Source of the DNA: Bordetella parapertussis
GTDB lineage: Bacteria; Pseudomonadota; Gammaproteobacteria; Burkholderiales; Burkholderiaceae_C
Length of the DNA: 64,000 bases
Assembly (NCBI GenBank): GCA_945878065.1
Contig: CAMDXA010000003.1
Coordinates: 62,001 to 126,000 of the forward strand
Reading direction: 5' to 3'
The notes under the pieces are model-generated. The model saw only the letters and a program-made list of their open reading frames with translations, had not been told where the DNA came from and searched no databases. Position numbers and translations under genes: made by a program. Below, one piece after another: positions 1 through 10,435 of this stretch (position 1 is the stretch's first letter; every line of letters begins with the position of its first letter).

Positions 1-185
1 CCGCACAGAACAAAACCACATTGGTGATTGCGCACCGTTTGTCGACCGTGGTGGACGCCCATGAAATTGTGGTGCTGGATGCCGGCCATATCGTTGAGCG
101 CGGCACGCATGCGCAGTTGCTGGTAGCCGATGGCAGGTATGCGCAGATGTGGGCCTTGCAGCAAAGCCAAGAGGACAACGCTTAA
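1..185 (+). CDS. ABC transporter ATP-binding protein, C-terminal fragment
   Basis: Only the last 60 residues lie in the window. They carry the H-loop (switch histidine) of an ABC ATPase, IAHRLSTV at fragment residues 9-16, followed by the exporter-type ending with ERGTHAQLL and a short polar tail. This pattern is usual for the nucleotide-binding domain of fused membrane-ATPase exporters (MsbA/AtmA-like); the membrane domain is off the window, so the substrate cannot be told. The stop TAA at 183-185 shares four bases with the stop of the convergent transglycosylase gene. Confidence 0.85.
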   Translation, partial: AQNKTTLVIAHRLSTVVDAHEIVVLDAGHIVERGTHAQLLVADGRYAQMWALQQSQEDNA

Positions 186-2218
186 GGCAAATCCGTGTCT
201 TCTAACGATTCATTTTTTTCGCGTGGCCCGACTTTTCCCAACCTTGCTTTGAGCGATTGCGGTTCGCCCGTGATGATGGCTGAATACATGGTGGCGTTGC
301 TCAACACTTTTTTTACATAGTCACGTGTTTCAGTGAACGGGATGCATTCGGTCCAGATAGCGCCCTCCAGCGTGGGCCCGTTGCGCCATTTGCGCGGACG
401 ACTGGGCCCTGCGTTGTAGGCGGCGGTGGCCATGGGCAAAGACCCGTGGAAATCGTCCAAAATCATTTTTAAATAGCCGGTACCAATGGCGATGTTGGTG
501 TCGTGTTGGTTCAAGAGTTCGGGTTGGTAATTTTTCATGCCGATCTTCTTGGCGGTCCACTTGGCCGTGCGCGGCATGACTTGCATCAACCCGCTGGCAC
601 CCACACTAGAGCGGGCATTGATGATGAAACGACTCTCTTGTCGAATCAGGCCATACACAAATGCCGGGTCAAGCTTGATCTCACGGGTGCGGCCGAGCAC
701 ATCTTCTTTGAATGGCATGGGATAGCGGTGACTGGTGTCAAATTGCTGTGCGCGCTCGCTGCTGCTGATGCAGCGGTCCCAAATTTCGAGTTCACAGGCC
801 CATTGCGCAACAGCCAGTCTTTCTCGGTCGCTCATGCGTCCGCGCTTGCCTTGGCCATCTACCAAACCCACGGTGTAATTCCATTCGCGCACACCGTCTT
901 GTCTGATGCCCATGCGAATCGCACGCACTGCGCGTTGCAAGCCCGGGTTGGATTTGGCGGCTTCCAATTCGGCGGTGGTGGGCGGCGAGGGGCGAGCGGG
1001 CAAAGTTATTTTCTGACCAAGTTCTTCAAGCGCGAGTTGCTCGTAAAAACCTTGGTGGCCAGCGATGCTTTGCAGCGCAATCAGCGCTTGCGGCATGGCG
1101 GTGGTGGACACCGGTTGATGGGCAATCAATGCACGTGCACGCCAGTACACCCATGCCGGGTCCTTTTGCATGGCAGGGGTCATGGCTTCTATCGCTGCCT
1201 CCACCATCGACCAACGCGGCACACCTTCGGCGCGCAAAGCGGCTCTGACCATCCAGGCCAGTAAATCATCGCTGAGTCCTTGTGCATTGCCAGCCGATTC
1301 GAAATATGTCACGGCTTTGTTGTCGAAATCCATCGCTGCTTGACGACCGATCACTGCCCAGACCCATTGCAATTGTTCTGCCGTCAGCGACTTGATGGAT
1401 TTGTTGGTGTTGATTTGTTTGATCGCGGCGCCATACTCATTGGCTGCCATTTTGACCAGCGCCAAGGTGATCCATTGGGGAGATTCTTTGCCCAGCGAGG
1501 TAGCGCGTTGTTGTAGAAACCGCAGCGGATTGGCCATCAGTTCATCGAGCTTGGACATGCTTTGGCCGGACACCATGTGCAAGGCATCTCTGGCCGGTGT
1601 CTTGCGGTTGATTTCCACCATGCTTCGTGCTTTGCGCCATGCATCTAAAGCGTTGACCCGCTTGGCCAGCAACAACTGTTCAAATGAGTAAGTACAGCCT
1701 TCGTCAGCATTGCGCAAACCCAACCAGGTTCTGCGGACATAGTCTTCTTGCGCGGCGGTGCCTTGAAATTTTTTCTGGCTGCTGCTCAACCAATTGGCAT
1801 AGCACTCCACCTCTTTGTCGTCGTGCATGCGGTAGAGCGCAAATTCGCGTTCAAATTGCGTCCATTCTTGGCGTTGAGAAAGTAACAGCAACCAGTCGTT
1901 GCGCAAACGGTCTTCTTGGTAAGTGCCCGCGTATTTGGTTAAAAATTCTTTGACTTCGCTGTCGCTGGCGTCCCCAAGTCTCACACGCAATTCCCAGTAC
2001 GCCGCCCAAGGCTCAAGAATGTGCCCTTTGGCCTGCGGCAGAAGTTGGGTCAGTTTGCGCCGATCGTTTTGCGAGTAAGCGGCCGACATGTCCAGCAAAA
2101 CTTGGTCATTTCTGTCGGGCGAAGCGCTGAATGAAACAGCAAAAGAGGGCTGCAGGCAGGCGAGTACGCTAACGCCAAAGGCTGAAACGATGAGCCGGCG
2201 GATCAAAAACAAGGACAT
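182..2218 (-). CDS. slt: Soluble lytic murein transglycosylase (Slt70 family)
   Basis: Predicted periplasmic enzyme of 678 residues that cleaves peptidoglycan glycan strands with formation of 1,6-anhydro-MurNAc ends. The N-terminus has a signal peptide (hydrophobic core [14 protein letters not shown]), the middle is a long alpha-helical superhelix as in Slt70, and the C-terminal GH23 lysozyme-like domain has the catalytic Glu in RQESRF near residue 525 and the [12 protein letters not shown] motif, with AYNAG further on. The reading frame is open further upstream, but MSLFLIRRL at 2218 gives the signal peptide directly and is preferred. Divergent from the folate cyclo-ligase gene, with about 40 bp between the starts. 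Confidence 0.93.
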   Translation of the reverse strand: MSLFLIRRLIVSAFGVSVLACLQPSFAVSFSASPDRNDQVLLDMSAAYSQNDRRKLTQLLPQAKGHILEPWAAYWELRVRLGDASDSEVKEFLTKYAGTYQEDRLRNDWLLLLSQRQEWTQFEREFALYRMHDDKEVECYANWLSSSQKKFQGTAAQEDYVRRTWLGLRNADEGCTYSFEQLLLAKRVNALDAWRKARSMVEINRKTPARDALHMVSGQSMSKLDELMANPLRFLQQRATSLGKESPQWITLALVKMAANEYGAAIKQINTNKSIKSLTAEQLQWVWAVIGRQAAMDFDNKAVTYFESAGNAQGLSDDLLAWMVRAALRAEGVPRWSMVEAAIEAMTPAMQKDPAWVYWRARALIAHQPVSTTAMPQALIALQSIAGHQGFYEQLALEELGQKITLPARPSPPTTAELEAAKSNPGLQRAVRAIRMGIRQDGVREWNYTVGLVDGQGKRGRMSDRERLAVAQWACELEIWDRCISSSERAQQFDTSHRYPMPFKEDVLGRTREIKLDPAFVYGLIRQESRFIINARSSVGASGLMQVMPRTAKWTAKKIGMKNYQPELLNQHDTNIAIGTGYLKMILDDFHGSLPMATAAYNAGPSRPRKWRNGPTLEGAIWTECIPFTETRDYVKKVLSNATMYSAIITGEPQSLKARLGKVGPREKNESLEDTDLP

Positions 2219-2258
2219 GACACAATGAATACACCTGACATAAGGGATGCATTCTCCC

Positions 2259-2840
2259 ATGGACAAAAAAGCCCTTCGCAAACAATTGATTCAAGAACGA
2301 CTCGACTTGCCCGACCGCGCACAGCGCGCCGACTTGTTGCAACGCGTCATGCGTATTTGGTTGTTCGATCGAAAAGACACTGTGATTGGCGCTTACTGGC
2401 CGATCAAAGGAGAGTTTGACCCCTTGCCCGCATTACACCGCTGGAAAGAAGATGGCGAATTGGTTGACGCCGCAGTGCGGCGGCGCATTGGTTTGCCTGT
2501 GGTCGACAAATTGACCAAGACCCTGACCTTTCATGCCTGGTACCCCGGTTGCGACATGGAAGAGGATGCTTATCACATACCCAAACCCAAAGACACCGAG
2601 GTGGTGGTGCCTACCTTATTGTTCGTGCCTTGCGTGGGTTACGGACCAGGGGGCTATCGGTTGGGTTATGGCGGCGGCTTTTACGACCGCACGCTGGCGC
2701 AATTGCAGCCCTCGCCTTTTACCGTGGGGCTGGGGTTCACCAATGGGTTCATTGAAGACATGGCACCCGAGCCGCATGATGTGCCTTTGGATGCGTTGCT
2801 CAACGAAAACGGTGTGGTCTGGCCCACCCATTTTTCTTGA
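2259..2840 (+). CDS. 5-formyltetrahydrofolate cyclo-ligase
   Basis: Converts 5-formyl-THF to 5,10-methenyl-THF with ATP in the cytoplasm, recycling a folate storage form. It is 193 residues, normal for the family (YgfA/MTHFS). The N-terminal KKALRKQLIQ helix and the signature GGYRLGYGGGFYDR near residue 135 are diagnostic. An upstream ATG at 2247 exists, but it lies on top of the AAGGGA sequence (2242-2247), which is a good Shine-Dalgarno for the ATG at 2259; I therefore start at 2259 (MDKKALRK). Confidence 0.93.
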   Translation: MDKKALRKQLIQERLDLPDRAQRADLLQRVMRIWLFDRKDTVIGAYWPIKGEFDPLPALHRWKEDGELVDAAVRRRIGLPVVDKLTKTLTFHAWYPGCDMEEDAYHIPKPKDTEVVVPTLLFVPCVGYGPGGYRLGYGGGFYDRTLAQLQPSPFTVGLGFTNGFIEDMAPEPHDVPLDALLNENGVVWPTHFS

Positions 2841-2970
2841 GGCGGCTTTATGGCGGCACTTGTGAAGCGGTGTCGCTCGCTTGATGCTGCAGCCATGCGG
2901 AAATCATTGCGAATTCGACCCTCGCATGAGTTACTTATGATGCATGCATCAACTTTCATGCAGGTGAGTC

Positions 2971-3951
2971 ATGTCCAAAGCGTTTGCCAGTCAGAGCGAT
3001 TTAAGCGATAGAAAAATCAGTTTCACCCGTCTCAGCGAACATTGCTGGGCTTACACCGCGGAAGGCGACCCGAATTCAGGCGTGATCATCGGGGAAAAGT
3101 ACATCTTGGTGAGCGACACCACTGCCACTCCCATGATGGCGCAGGATTTGATTGCCCGTATTCGCCAAGTCAGCGACAAGCCGATCAAATATGTGCTGCT
3201 CACGCATTACCACGCAGTCAGGGTGTTAGGTGCCAGCGCCTACGTGGCAGAAGGCGCCACAGAAATCATTGCCAGCAAGGGCACATACGACCTGATCGTT
3301 GAACGCGGTGCTGAGGACATGCAAAGTGAAATGGACCGTTTCCCGCGTTTGTTCAGGGGGGCTGACAGTGTGCCGGGATTGACTTGGCCTACGTTGGTGG
3401 TGGGTGACGGCCGCCCCGGCAGACAAGGCGGTATCAGCTTGGACTTGGGCGGCGTGACCGTGGATATTTGGCATCCAGGGGCAGGACACACGCGCGGCGA
3501 CACCATTGCTTGGGTGGCTTCTGAAAAAGTGCTGTTCAGCGGTGACCTGGTGGAATACGAAGCCGGCGTGTACACAGGCGATGCCCATTTAGAGGAATGG
3601 CCTGCCACGCTGGAAGCGCTGCGCGGCTTGGGCGCAGAAGCGATTGTTCCGGGGCGTGGTGAAGCCATGTTGGGCAACGCCAATGTCAACAAGTCGCTCG
3701 ACTACACCAAGCGCTGGGTAGAAACTTTGTTTGCATGCGGCAAGCAAGCCGTGGCGGGCAACCTGGACCTCAAAGCTGCCATGGCGTTGACCCGTCAGCA
3801 CATGGACCCGGTATTTGGCAAGGTGTTTATTTACGAACATTGCTTGCCGTTTGATGTCAGTCGCGCCTATGACGAAGCCAAGGGCATCAAGCATCCACGT
3901 ATTTGGACAGCTGAGCGCGACAAAGAAATGTGGGCCGCATTGCAGGCTTGA
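2971..3951 (+). CDS. MBL-fold hydrolase-like protein with altered zinc motif
   Basis: A 326-residue metallo-beta-lactamase-fold protein. The first metal motif, normally HxHxDH, reads THYHAVRV (near residue 77), so the Asp and third His are replaced by Val and Arg. Later elements are kept: GAGHTRGD, SGDLVEYEAG and a C-terminal EHCLPFDVSRAYDE. Two of the usual zinc ligands are missing, so either one metal is bound or the protein is not a classical hydrolase; the substrate is unknown. It stands alone between the cyclo-ligase and a convergent lipoprotein gene, with only 5 bp between the two stops. No signal peptide is seen. Confidence 0.8.
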   Translation: MSKAFASQSDLSDRKISFTRLSEHCWAYTAEGDPNSGVIIGEKYILVSDTTATPMMAQDLIARIRQVSDKPIKYVLLTHYHAVRVLGASAYVAEGATEIIASKGTYDLIVERGAEDMQSEMDRFPRLFRGADSVPGLTWPTLVVGDGRPGRQGGISLDLGGVTVDIWHPGAGHTRGDTIAWVASEKVLFSGDLVEYEAGVYTGDAHLEEWPATLEALRGLGAEAIVPGRGEAMLGNANVNKSLDYTKRWVETLFACGKQAVAGNLDLKAAMALTRQHMDPVFGKVFIYEHCLPFDVSRAYDEAKGIKHPRIWTAERDKEMWAALQA

Positions 3952-3956
3952 AACGA

Positions 3957-4814
3957 TTAAGTTTTTGAGCGCATCAACGCCCGTACATCTTCTTCGTAGC
4001 CTTTGAGCGTCTTGACTGCGCGTGTGCGTTGTTCAGGTGTGGTCATGTTGTGAAATTGCGCAGACGCTTCGCAGTTGAGGCGTTTGCGTTTTTTCAAATA
4101 GGCCGCGTATTCGGGATCGGCAGTGTGCAAACTGCTTTGCAGCCACTGCCGTACCCAGGCTCGCGCTTCTTCGGGGGTGGGTTGGTTTTGCACAATGCGC
4201 GTGTGCATGGCCAGGCTTTCACGTTGCTGTCTTTCCCGTTCGGCAAATGTGCGTTCAGCTTCAAAGCCGGAATTTTGCGCCAACTGACGCAACAGTTTCT
4301 TTTGTGGTGAGCTTAGGCGGCCATACAACCTTTCGGCGTTGGACTGTCCTTTGTCTGTTTGCACATCGAGTTGGGCTTCTGCCGATGCGTCCAATTTCCA
4401 ATCCTTGCGGTAGTCTTTCAAATCCTGCTGGTACTTCTTCTTCAGGGTTTGCAATTGCGCGGTGGTCAATGTCAGTGACAGCCGGGTCAGCGGTTCTTCA
4501 AATTGATCAACCAAAGGGTCCAAGCTGTCCGTGATGGATTGCGCCAAACTGCACACCTGTTCGGCTGAAATATCTTCGGCCACCAGTTTTTGCATGGTTT
4601 TGAGCCAATCCGCATACAGGGGCAGTTGCTGTTGGCGGTGCCACTCAAGCACGGTTTTTAAGTCAGCAAGGGTTTGTTTTTCTTGGGCAGCATTTAAATC
4701 AACATGGGGGTTGATCCATAAGAACATCAACAAATTGGGCGCGTTGTTGTAGCCCGAGACCAGCAGACTGCAGCCCGATAAGCCCAGCACGAGACCTAAA
4801 AAAACGAATTTCAT
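3957..4814 (-). CDS. DUF6279-type lipoprotein
   Basis: A 285-residue predicted lipoprotein of unknown function. Starting at 4814 gives MKFVFLGLVLGLSGC, a signal peptide with lipobox LSGC; longer in-frame starts would bury it. The mature part begins with YNNAPNLLMFLWINPHVDL and is mainly charged amphipathic helices, typical of the DUF6279 lipoproteins of Betaproteobacteria. Its start is about 60 bp from that of glmU, so the two genes are divergent and their promoters must share that stretch. Confidence 0.75.
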   Translation of the reverse strand: MKFVFLGLVLGLSGCSLLVSGYNNAPNLLMFLWINPHVDLNAAQEKQTLADLKTVLEWHRQQQLPLYADWLKTMQKLVAEDISAEQVCSLAQSITDSLDPLVDQFEEPLTRLSLTLTTAQLQTLKKKYQQDLKDYRKDWKLDASAEAQLDVQTDKGQSNAERLYGRLSSPQKKLLRQLAQNSGFEAERTFAERERQQRESLAMHTRIVQNQPTPEEARAWVRQWLQSSLHTADPEYAAYLKKRKRLNCEASAQFHNMTTPEQRTRAVKTLKGYEEDVRALMRSKT

Positions 4815-4875
4815 GCCCCGCCAACTGCGGGACAGGTGCTGATTGATAATCTTGGTCACAGAGGAAACCCAATAC

Positions 4876-6261
4876 ATGTCAAACATTGATGTGGTCATCA
4901 TGGCGGCGGGCAAAGGTACCCGCATGCACAGCAGTATGCCTAAAGTGCTTCACCGTTTAGGAGGAAGGGCTTTGTTGCAGCATGTGATTGAAACCGCAGG
5001 ACATATTCAGGCACGCCGTGTGCTGGTCATTACCGGGCATGAGGCTGAGCAAGTCGAGGCTGTGCTGGCAGAACAACCGGGTGTTGCGTCGGTTCGGCAA
5101 ATGCCGCAACTTGGCACCGGCCACGCCATGCAGCAAGCTATTCCCGTGTTGGAAGACGATGGGGTCACGCTGGTTTTGTCCGGTGATGTGCCATTGATTC
5201 AGGCCGACACTTTGCAAGCCTTGTTGCAATTGTGTGATGCAAAGCATCTGGCTTTGTTGACCTTGCAAACCCCGACGCCCGGGGGCTATGGGCGCATTCT
5301 GCGCGGACCGGCGCAGCAGGTCACCGCCATTGTGGAAGAAAAAGATGCAACGGATGAGCAACGACGCATCCAAGAAATTTACAGCGGCATCATGGCCGTG
5401 CCCACCCACTTGCTGCGCGCTTGGTTGGCGCGCTTGGACAACCGCAATGCACAAGCCGAGTATTACCTGACCGACGTGGTGAAGTTTGCGGTGGCTGACG
5501 GTAATGAAGTCAAAGCGCATTGCATAGACCAAGCCTGGCAGGTGGAGGGTGTGAACACTCCTGTGCAGTTGGCGGCGCTAGAGTGTGCCTATCAGCATTT
5601 GCAGGCAAACCGTTTGATGCAGCAAGGTGTGCGACTGGCAGACCCAGCACGCTTTGATGTCCGGGGTGAATTGGTGTGTGACCGCGATGTAGAAATTGAT
5701 ATCAATTGTGTATTCGAAGGCAAAGTGCATTTGGGCGAGGGAGTGCGAATCGGCCCCCATTGCGTGATTGCCAATGCTGTGATCGGTGCTGGTACCCAAG
5801 TCTTTGCTTTCACCCATATCGATGGCGAAGCCCAAGGCGTGCGTATCGGTCATGGTGCGCGCATCGGCCCGTTTGCACGTTTGCGCCCGGGGGCACAGCT
5901 CGACGACGATGTGCATATCGGAAATTTTGTGGAAGTCAAAAACAGCCATTTGGCCAAAGGCGCAAAAGCCAATCACTTGGCCTATGTGGGAGACGCCACA
6001 ATCGGCGAAAGAGTGAACTATGGCGCGGGTGTGATCACTGCCAATTACGATGGCGCCAACAAGCACCACACCACCATTCAAGCGGATGTGCATGTGGGCA
6101 GCAACAGCGTGTTGGTCGCACCGGTGACCCTGGGCGCGGGCGGCACCATTGGCGCCGGGTCGGTGGTCACCAAAGACACCGCAGCCGGTGCGTTGACCGT
6201 GGCGCGCGGCAAGCAAATTCAGGTTGCCAATTGGCAGCGTCCCGCCAAGAAAAGCAAATAA
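4876..6261 (+). CDS. glmU: Bifunctional UDP-GlcNAc pyrophosphorylase / glucosamine-1-phosphate N-acetyltransferase
   Basis: Catalyses the last two steps to UDP-GlcNAc, the precursor of peptidoglycan and lipopolysaccharide. The protein is 461 residues. The N-terminal uridyltransferase domain has MAAGKGTRM and PKVLHRLGG; the C-terminal half is a left-handed beta-helix of hexapeptide repeats (for example [15 protein letters not shown]) with [16 protein letters not shown] and NYDGANKH of the acetyltransferase site. The ATG at 4876 follows GAGGAAA (4861-4867); the frame is open upstream but unrelated to the family. glmS follows after 13 bp, so the two steps around glucosamine-phosphate are co-transcribed. 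Confidence 0.97.
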   Translation: MSNIDVVIMAAGKGTRMHSSMPKVLHRLGGRALLQHVIETAGHIQARRVLVITGHEAEQVEAVLAEQPGVASVRQMPQLGTGHAMQQAIPVLEDDGVTLVLSGDVPLIQADTLQALLQLCDAKHLALLTLQTPTPGGYGRILRGPAQQVTAIVEEKDATDEQRRIQEIYSGIMAVPTHLLRAWLARLDNRNAQAEYYLTDVVKFAVADGNEVKAHCIDQAWQVEGVNTPVQLAALECAYQHLQANRLMQQGVRLADPARFDVRGELVCDRDVEIDINCVFEGKVHLGEGVRIGPHCVIANAVIGAGTQVFAFTHIDGEAQGVRIGHGARIGPFARLRPGAQLDDDVHIGNFVEVKNSHLAKGAKANHLAYVGDATIGERVNYGAGVITANYDGANKHHTTIQADVHVGSNSVLVAPVTLGAGGTIGAGSVVTKDTAAGALTVARGKQIQVANWQRPAKKSK

Positions 6262-6274
6262 AGGGTCAATGGTT

Positions 6275-8164
6275 ATGTGTGGCATTGTTGGCGCGGTATC
6301 AACCCGCAATATCGTTCCTGTGCTGGTTCAAGGCTTGCAGCGACTGGAGTACCGGGGCTATGACTCGTGTGGAGTCGCGGTCAATGCGTTGACCGAACAA
6401 CTGGGCCAAGCCGCCGGTTTACAACGTGCCCGCAGTACCTCGCGTGTGGCCGAACTCGCCGATCAAGTAGACGCCACCCGTGGCGGTTTGCAAGGTCACA
6501 CCGGCATTGCCCACACCCGTTGGGCCACCCATGGTGCACCAGCGGTGCACAACGCCCATCCGCATTTCAGCCATGGCCCCACGACAGCTGTCACGACGGA
6601 CTTGCCACGCATTGCGTTGGTGCATAACGGCATCATTGAAAACCATGATGTATTGCGCGCCCAGTTGGTGGCCAAAGGCTATGCATTCACCAGCCAGACC
6701 GATACCGAGGTCATGGTGCATTTGATTGATTCTTTGTACCAAGGCGATTTGCTGCAAGCCGTGATGAAGGCTGTACAACAACTGCAGGGTGCTTATGCGA
6801 TTGCTGTCATTGCCAAGGATGAACCCGATCGCATCGTGGGTGCCCGTGCCGGGTCTCCGTTGATATGGGGTGTGGGTGAGTCTGAAAACTTCCTGGCCAG
6901 TGATGCCATGGCCTTGGCGGGAGTGACCGACCAAATTGTGTATTTGGCAGAAGGCGATGTGGTGGACTTGGGTTTGAACCAATGCCAAGTGTATGACGTA
7001 TCGCAAAAAGCGGTGTCGCGTGAAGTGCAAACCGTGAAGGCCCAGTCCATGGCAGCTGATCTGGGTCCCTATCAACACTACATGCAAAAAGAGATCTTCG
7101 AGCAACCCCGCGCGATTGCCGACACCCTCGAAGGTGTCGAAGGCATCGTGCCTGAATTGTTCGACCCCATCGGACATCATGGCCTTGCCGCAGACGTATT
7201 TGCGAACATTGACAATGTGTTGATTCTGGCGTGCGGCACCAGTTACTACAGCGGTTGCGTGGCCAAGTATTGGCTAGAGAGCTTGGCGCGTATACCGTGT
7301 CAAGTTGAAGTGGCCAGTGAATACCGATACCGCGACAGCGTGCCCGACCCGCGAACATTGGTGGTCACCATCACCCAGTCTGGCGAAACCGCCGACACCT
7401 TGGCTGCATTGCGCCATGCGCAAAGTTTGGGAATGCCACATACCTTGACCATTTGCAACGTGGCCACTTCGGCCATGGTGCGCGAATGCAAGCTCGCCTA
7501 CATCACCCGTGCGGGTGTGGAAATCGGTGTGGCTTCCACCAAAGCTTTCACCACGCAACTGGCCGGCTTGTTTTTGTTGACATTGGCGCTGGCCAAATCC
7601 AAGCACCGCTTGAGCGAGAACGACGAAGCCAACCATCTCAAGGCCATGCGGCATCTGCCGGTTGCGTTGCAAAGTGTGTTGGCCCTAGAGCCTTTGTTGA
7701 TGGCATGGGCACAAGATTTTTCCGACAAAGAAAACGCGCTGTTTTTGGGGCGTGGCATGCACTACCCGATTGCTCTGGAAGGCGCACTCAAGCTCAAAGA
7801 GATCAGTTACATACACGCCGAGGCTTATCCGGCGGGTGAGTTGAAACATGGCCCGTTGGCGTTGGTCACCAGCGCCATGCCGGTTGTGACCGTCGCACCT
7901 AACGACGCGTTGCTGGAAAAACTCAAAAGTAATTTGCAAGAAGTGCGTGCCCGCGGTGGCGTGTTGTATGTGCTGGCAGACACAGATACCCGCATTCAGT
8001 CAGAAGAGGGGTTGCATGTGATTCGCATGCCAGAGCATTACGGCGCTTTGTCCCCGTTGCTGCATGTGGTGCCGCTTCAATTGCTGGCCTATCACACAGC
8101 TTGCGCCCGAGGCACGGATGTCGACAAGCCTAGAAATTTGGCCAAGAGCGTGACAGTGGAATGA
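6275..8164 (+). CDS. glmS: Glutamine-fructose-6-phosphate aminotransferase (isomerizing)
   Basis: Makes glucosamine-6-phosphate from fructose-6-phosphate and glutamine, feeding the glmU pathway. The start at 6275 gives MCGIVGAV, so that removal of Met exposes the catalytic Cys of the Ntn glutaminase domain; an ATG two codons earlier (6269) would prevent this, and AAGGG (6261-6265) is well spaced to 6275. The protein is 629 residues with two SIS sugar-isomerase domains ([18 protein letters not shown]) and the standard ending [13 protein letters not shown]. No glmS ribozyme is expected or seen; the leader is only 13 bp after glmU. Confidence 0.97.
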   Translation: MCGIVGAVSTRNIVPVLVQGLQRLEYRGYDSCGVAVNALTEQLGQAAGLQRARSTSRVAELADQVDATRGGLQGHTGIAHTRWATHGAPAVHNAHPHFSHGPTTAVTTDLPRIALVHNGIIENHDVLRAQLVAKGYAFTSQTDTEVMVHLIDSLYQGDLLQAVMKAVQQLQGAYAIAVIAKDEPDRIVGARAGSPLIWGVGESENFLASDAMALAGVTDQIVYLAEGDVVDLGLNQCQVYDVSQKAVSREVQTVKAQSMAADLGPYQHYMQKEIFEQPRAIADTLEGVEGIVPELFDPIGHHGLAADVFANIDNVLILACGTSYYSGCVAKYWLESLARIPCQVEVASEYRYRDSVPDPRTLVVTITQSGETADTLAALRHAQSLGMPHTLTICNVATSAMVRECKLAYITRAGVEIGVASTKAFTTQLAGLFLLTLALAKSKHRLSENDEANHLKAMRHLPVALQSVLALEPLLMAWAQDFSDKENALFLGRGMHYPIALEGALKLKEISYIHAEAYPAGELKHGPLALVTSAMPVVTVAPNDALLEKLKSNLQEVRARGGVLYVLADTDTRIQSEEGLHVIRMPEHYGALSPLLHVVPLQLLAYHTACARGTDVDKPRNLAKSVTVE

Positions 8165-8227
8165 TCCACACATGGGATACGCCAATCTGGCGTTAGCCAT
8201 TGCTTTGGAGACATGGGAGGAATAGTA

Positions 8228-8791
8228 ATGTCAACAAAAGACTACGCAAGCACACCTGACAACCTGCCAGTACCTGTCGATGACGGCGCGACGGACCATC
8301 TGGTCGGCATGCACTTGCCCTCGGTCATGTTGGATTCCACGCAAGGTGGCCAGGTGGATTTATCGTCCTTGACAGGGTATGTGGTCGTGTATTGCTATCC
8401 CATGACCGGGCAGCCGGGTGTGCCCTTGCCTCAAGGATGGGACGACATACCGGGTGCGCGTGGTTGCACCCCGCAAAACATGTGTTACCGCGACCACCAC
8501 GCACAATTTCATGCGTTGGGTGTGCAGTTGTTTGGCCTGAGCGTGCAACCGACTGCTTATCAACAAGAGATGGCGCAGCGTTTGCAGTTGCCGTTTGCGG
8601 TATTGAGTGACCAGTATCTGGCGTTTGCAAACGCCTTGCGCTTGCCTGTGTTTCAAGCAGCGGGCATGCAACTTATCAAACGCTTGACCTTGATTGCATG
8701 GGACCGCAAAGTGGTGGCGGTCAAATACCCTGTCTTTCCCAGCAACAGTGACGCACCTTGGGTGCTGGATTGGCTGGGCAAACAACCCTGA
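8228..8791 (+). CDS. Peroxiredoxin / redoxin-domain protein
   Basis: A 187-residue thioredoxin-fold protein that probably reduces peroxides. The motif GARGCTPQNMCYRDHH near residue 80 carries the presumed peroxidatic Cys and a second Cys six residues later, and SDQYLAFANALRLP is the usual peroxiredoxin region after it. The segment before the Cys (YPMTGQPGVPLPQGWDDIPG) differs from AhpC/Bcp proteins and matches a less studied branch. The ATG at 8228 has an excellent GGGAGG seven bases upstream. A small hairpin without a T run lies between glmS and this gene. Confidence 0.8.
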   Translation: MSTKDYASTPDNLPVPVDDGATDHLVGMHLPSVMLDSTQGGQVDLSSLTGYVVVYCYPMTGQPGVPLPQGWDDIPGARGCTPQNMCYRDHHAQFHALGVQLFGLSVQPTAYQQEMAQRLQLPFAVLSDQYLAFANALRLPVFQAAGMQLIKRLTLIAWDRKVVAVKYPVFPSNSDAPWVLDWLGKQP

Positions 8792-8806
8792 TACCTGATT
8801 TGGCGG

Positions 8807-9637
8807 TCAGCTTGCGTGTTGCGGATCACCGTCAACCGGTTCTATCGCCAGTGTTTGCAGCAGCACGGGTTTGACGACAATGTGGTAGCTGTCAGCGTCA
8901 AACCCTGCGAACCCCTCGCGCCTTTCTATCCATGCGCCTTTTTGCGAACACCAAGTGCCTTGGTAAGACCAATGGTTGATGCGGTGCTTTTGTACCCAGT
9001 CGCCACGTCGCTCAACCAAATGCACTGCACCTGGAAATGGCCATGTGTGAATTTGCATATCTGCTAGCGCCTGGAGCAAGCGATCGTCATGCGCGGTGCG
9101 TGCTTCGTGCCCGACGCAAGCTCCGGCACATTGACGGATTTGCCAGCCAAAACAACCGCGCGGGTTAACGGTTTCAAGCCCCAGCAATTGCAAACACAAT
9201 CGGTGTTGTTGTGCCAAAGATTGCAATTTTTGGCGCACGGCGTGGCGCGAGGAAAACAAACCATAGAGCTGTGGTGTTTGTCCGAATGCCACGGTTTGTT
9301 CGTCGACCACCGCAGTCTGCCAACCGTCTTTCTTCTGGACCAGTTGCAGGCTGCAGAGTTTTTTCACACGCCGAAGACGTTGGTTGTACAAAGGGCTTTG
9401 CGTTTTGATCATTTGCGACTCAAGCAGCAGAGCGCCGATTTCTCCCGCTGTTTCTATGGCTTCAATCCTGCGTGTTTGCGACAGCATGCGCGCTTCATCG
9501 GGATTGCGTAAATGCGACTGCACGCGCGAGCGCATATCAATGCTTTTGCCGATATAAAGCGGCAAGTTACCGTCGCCATGAAAGACATACACCCCGGGTG
9601 CGCGGGGTAAATCGGAGACTTGCTCTCCAAGTGTCAC
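8807..9637 (-). CDS. cho: Cho-type excinuclease (UvrC-like 3' incision nuclease)
   Basis: Predicted nuclease of 276 residues resembling the N-terminal half of UvrC and E. coli Cho, which makes the 3' incision in nucleotide excision repair. The GIY-YIG domain is at the start: PGVYVFHG, LYIGKS, RSRVQSHL and the metal-binding Glu in LLLESQMIK. A Cys-containing segment (GCFGWQIRQCAGAC) follows, as in Cho. I place the start at the GTG at 9637, which overlaps the TGA of the upstream lipoprotein gene (GTGA), suggesting translational coupling; longer in-frame starts lie inside that gene. Confidence 0.85.
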   Translation of the reverse strand: MTLGEQVSDLPRAPGVYVFHGDGNLPLYIGKSIDMRSRVQSHLRNPDEARMLSQTRRIEAIETAGEIGALLLESQMIKTQSPLYNQRLRRVKKLCSLQLVQKKDGWQTAVVDEQTVAFGQTPQLYGLFSSRHAVRQKLQSLAQQHRLCLQLLGLETVNPRGCFGWQIRQCAGACVGHEARTAHDDRLLQALADMQIHTWPFPGAVHLVERRGDWVQKHRINHWSYQGTWCSQKGAWIERREGFAGFDADSYHIVVKPVLLQTLAIEPVDGDPQHAS

Positions 9638-10278
9638 AGCGATTCGACGGTCAACTTTCTGAACTTGACCACGCCCTTGTTGTATTGCAAGGCAATCGGT
9701 CCCGCGCCGGTGTGCGTACTGTCGTTGGTATCTACAGTGGTTTGACCGTTGAGCACTACTGTCATGCGTGTTCCTACGACAGTGATGTCGTACGTGTTCC
9801 ATTGCCCGCCAGTTTTGATGTTGGGTTGAACCAGTGATTTGGAAATATTCACAATCGCACCTGTGCCATAAGACTGGTCAGGGCGTTTATCGTAAATATT
9901 GGCTTCATAAGCGGTTTTGTCAGTGATCACCACAGGGTCGGTGCACCGAAAATAGATACCGCTGTTGGCTTCCTCATCAACCCAGAATTCCGCCACCAAG
10001 CGAAAGTTTTGGAAGCTGTCGCGTGTGATCAAAAAACCATCGCCCAGCTCAGCTTGCACCAACCCGTCTTGCAGTCGCCAATTGGCGTTGCCCAGCAATT
10101 TCCAAGCGTTCAAATCCTGGCCATTGATCAGTGCAGTACCGGCGGAGGTGGTGTTGGGGACAAGGCTTTTCTGGACTGTTTGCGTCCAATCTCCTAAGGT
10201 GCTGCACCCTTGCAAGGTCAGAAAAAAAAGTGATAAACCGATGAAACGCAAGCGGGAAGTGCTGGGAAGGGTGGGCAT
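9634..10278 (-). CDS. DUF1080 (3-keto-disaccharide hydrolase-like) lipoprotein
   Basis: A 214-residue secreted lipoprotein with a lectin-like jelly-roll DUF1080 domain. The start at 10278 gives a signal peptide ending in the lipobox LQGC. Family landmarks are NGQDLNAWKLLG, DGFLITRDSFQNF, the strand SGIYFRC, and GQWNTYDITVVG. Members of this family bind or cleave glycans, in some cases 3-keto-sugars; the substrate here is unknown. Co-directional and overlapping with cho, an odd functional pairing. Divergent from hisC. Confidence 0.82.
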   Translation of the reverse strand: MPTLPSTSRLRFIGLSLFFLTLQGCSTLGDWTQTVQKSLVPNTTSAGTALINGQDLNAWKLLGNANWRLQDGLVQAELGDGFLITRDSFQNFRLVAEFWVDEEANSGIYFRCTDPVVITDKTAYEANIYDKRPDQSYGTGAIVNISKSLVQPNIKTGGQWNTYDITVVGTRMTVVLNGQTTVDTNDSTHTGAGPIALQYNKGVVKFRKLTVESL

Positions 10279-10418
10279 GGTCAAGGTCCTTGAGCGGTGT
10301 GGATACAGTTCAGCGGCGAGGCTTGGCTTGGCTACCGAATGCATGGTGCATTCTGCACTGACTTTGTTCGAATGCTGAGAAAGCATGAATTGCACGGCCA
10401 TTTCACTCGGGTCATGAC

Positions 10419-10424
10419 TATAAT
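10419..10424 (+). promoter_or_regulatory. -10 box of hisC (TATAAT), very close to the start codon
   Basis: A perfect TATAAT ends 11 bases before the hisC ATG. TG is present three bases upstream of it (TGACTATAAT), close to but not exactly an extended -10. No good -35 is at the usual distance (TTGCAC at 10390-10395 is 23 bases away). The predicted transcript would start around 10430-10432, leaving about five untranslated bases. Confidence 0.5.
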
Positions 10425-10435
10425 TTGTGCACACA

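Noticed and set aside
503-1264. Long plus-strand open frame antisense to the lytic transglycosylase
   Set aside because: No family resemblance or ribosome binding site; the opposite strand is a clear complete gene.
8179-8193. ACGCCA/TGGCGT hairpin between glmS and the peroxiredoxin gene as a terminator
   Set aside because: There is no following T run, and the peroxiredoxin gene is close behind.
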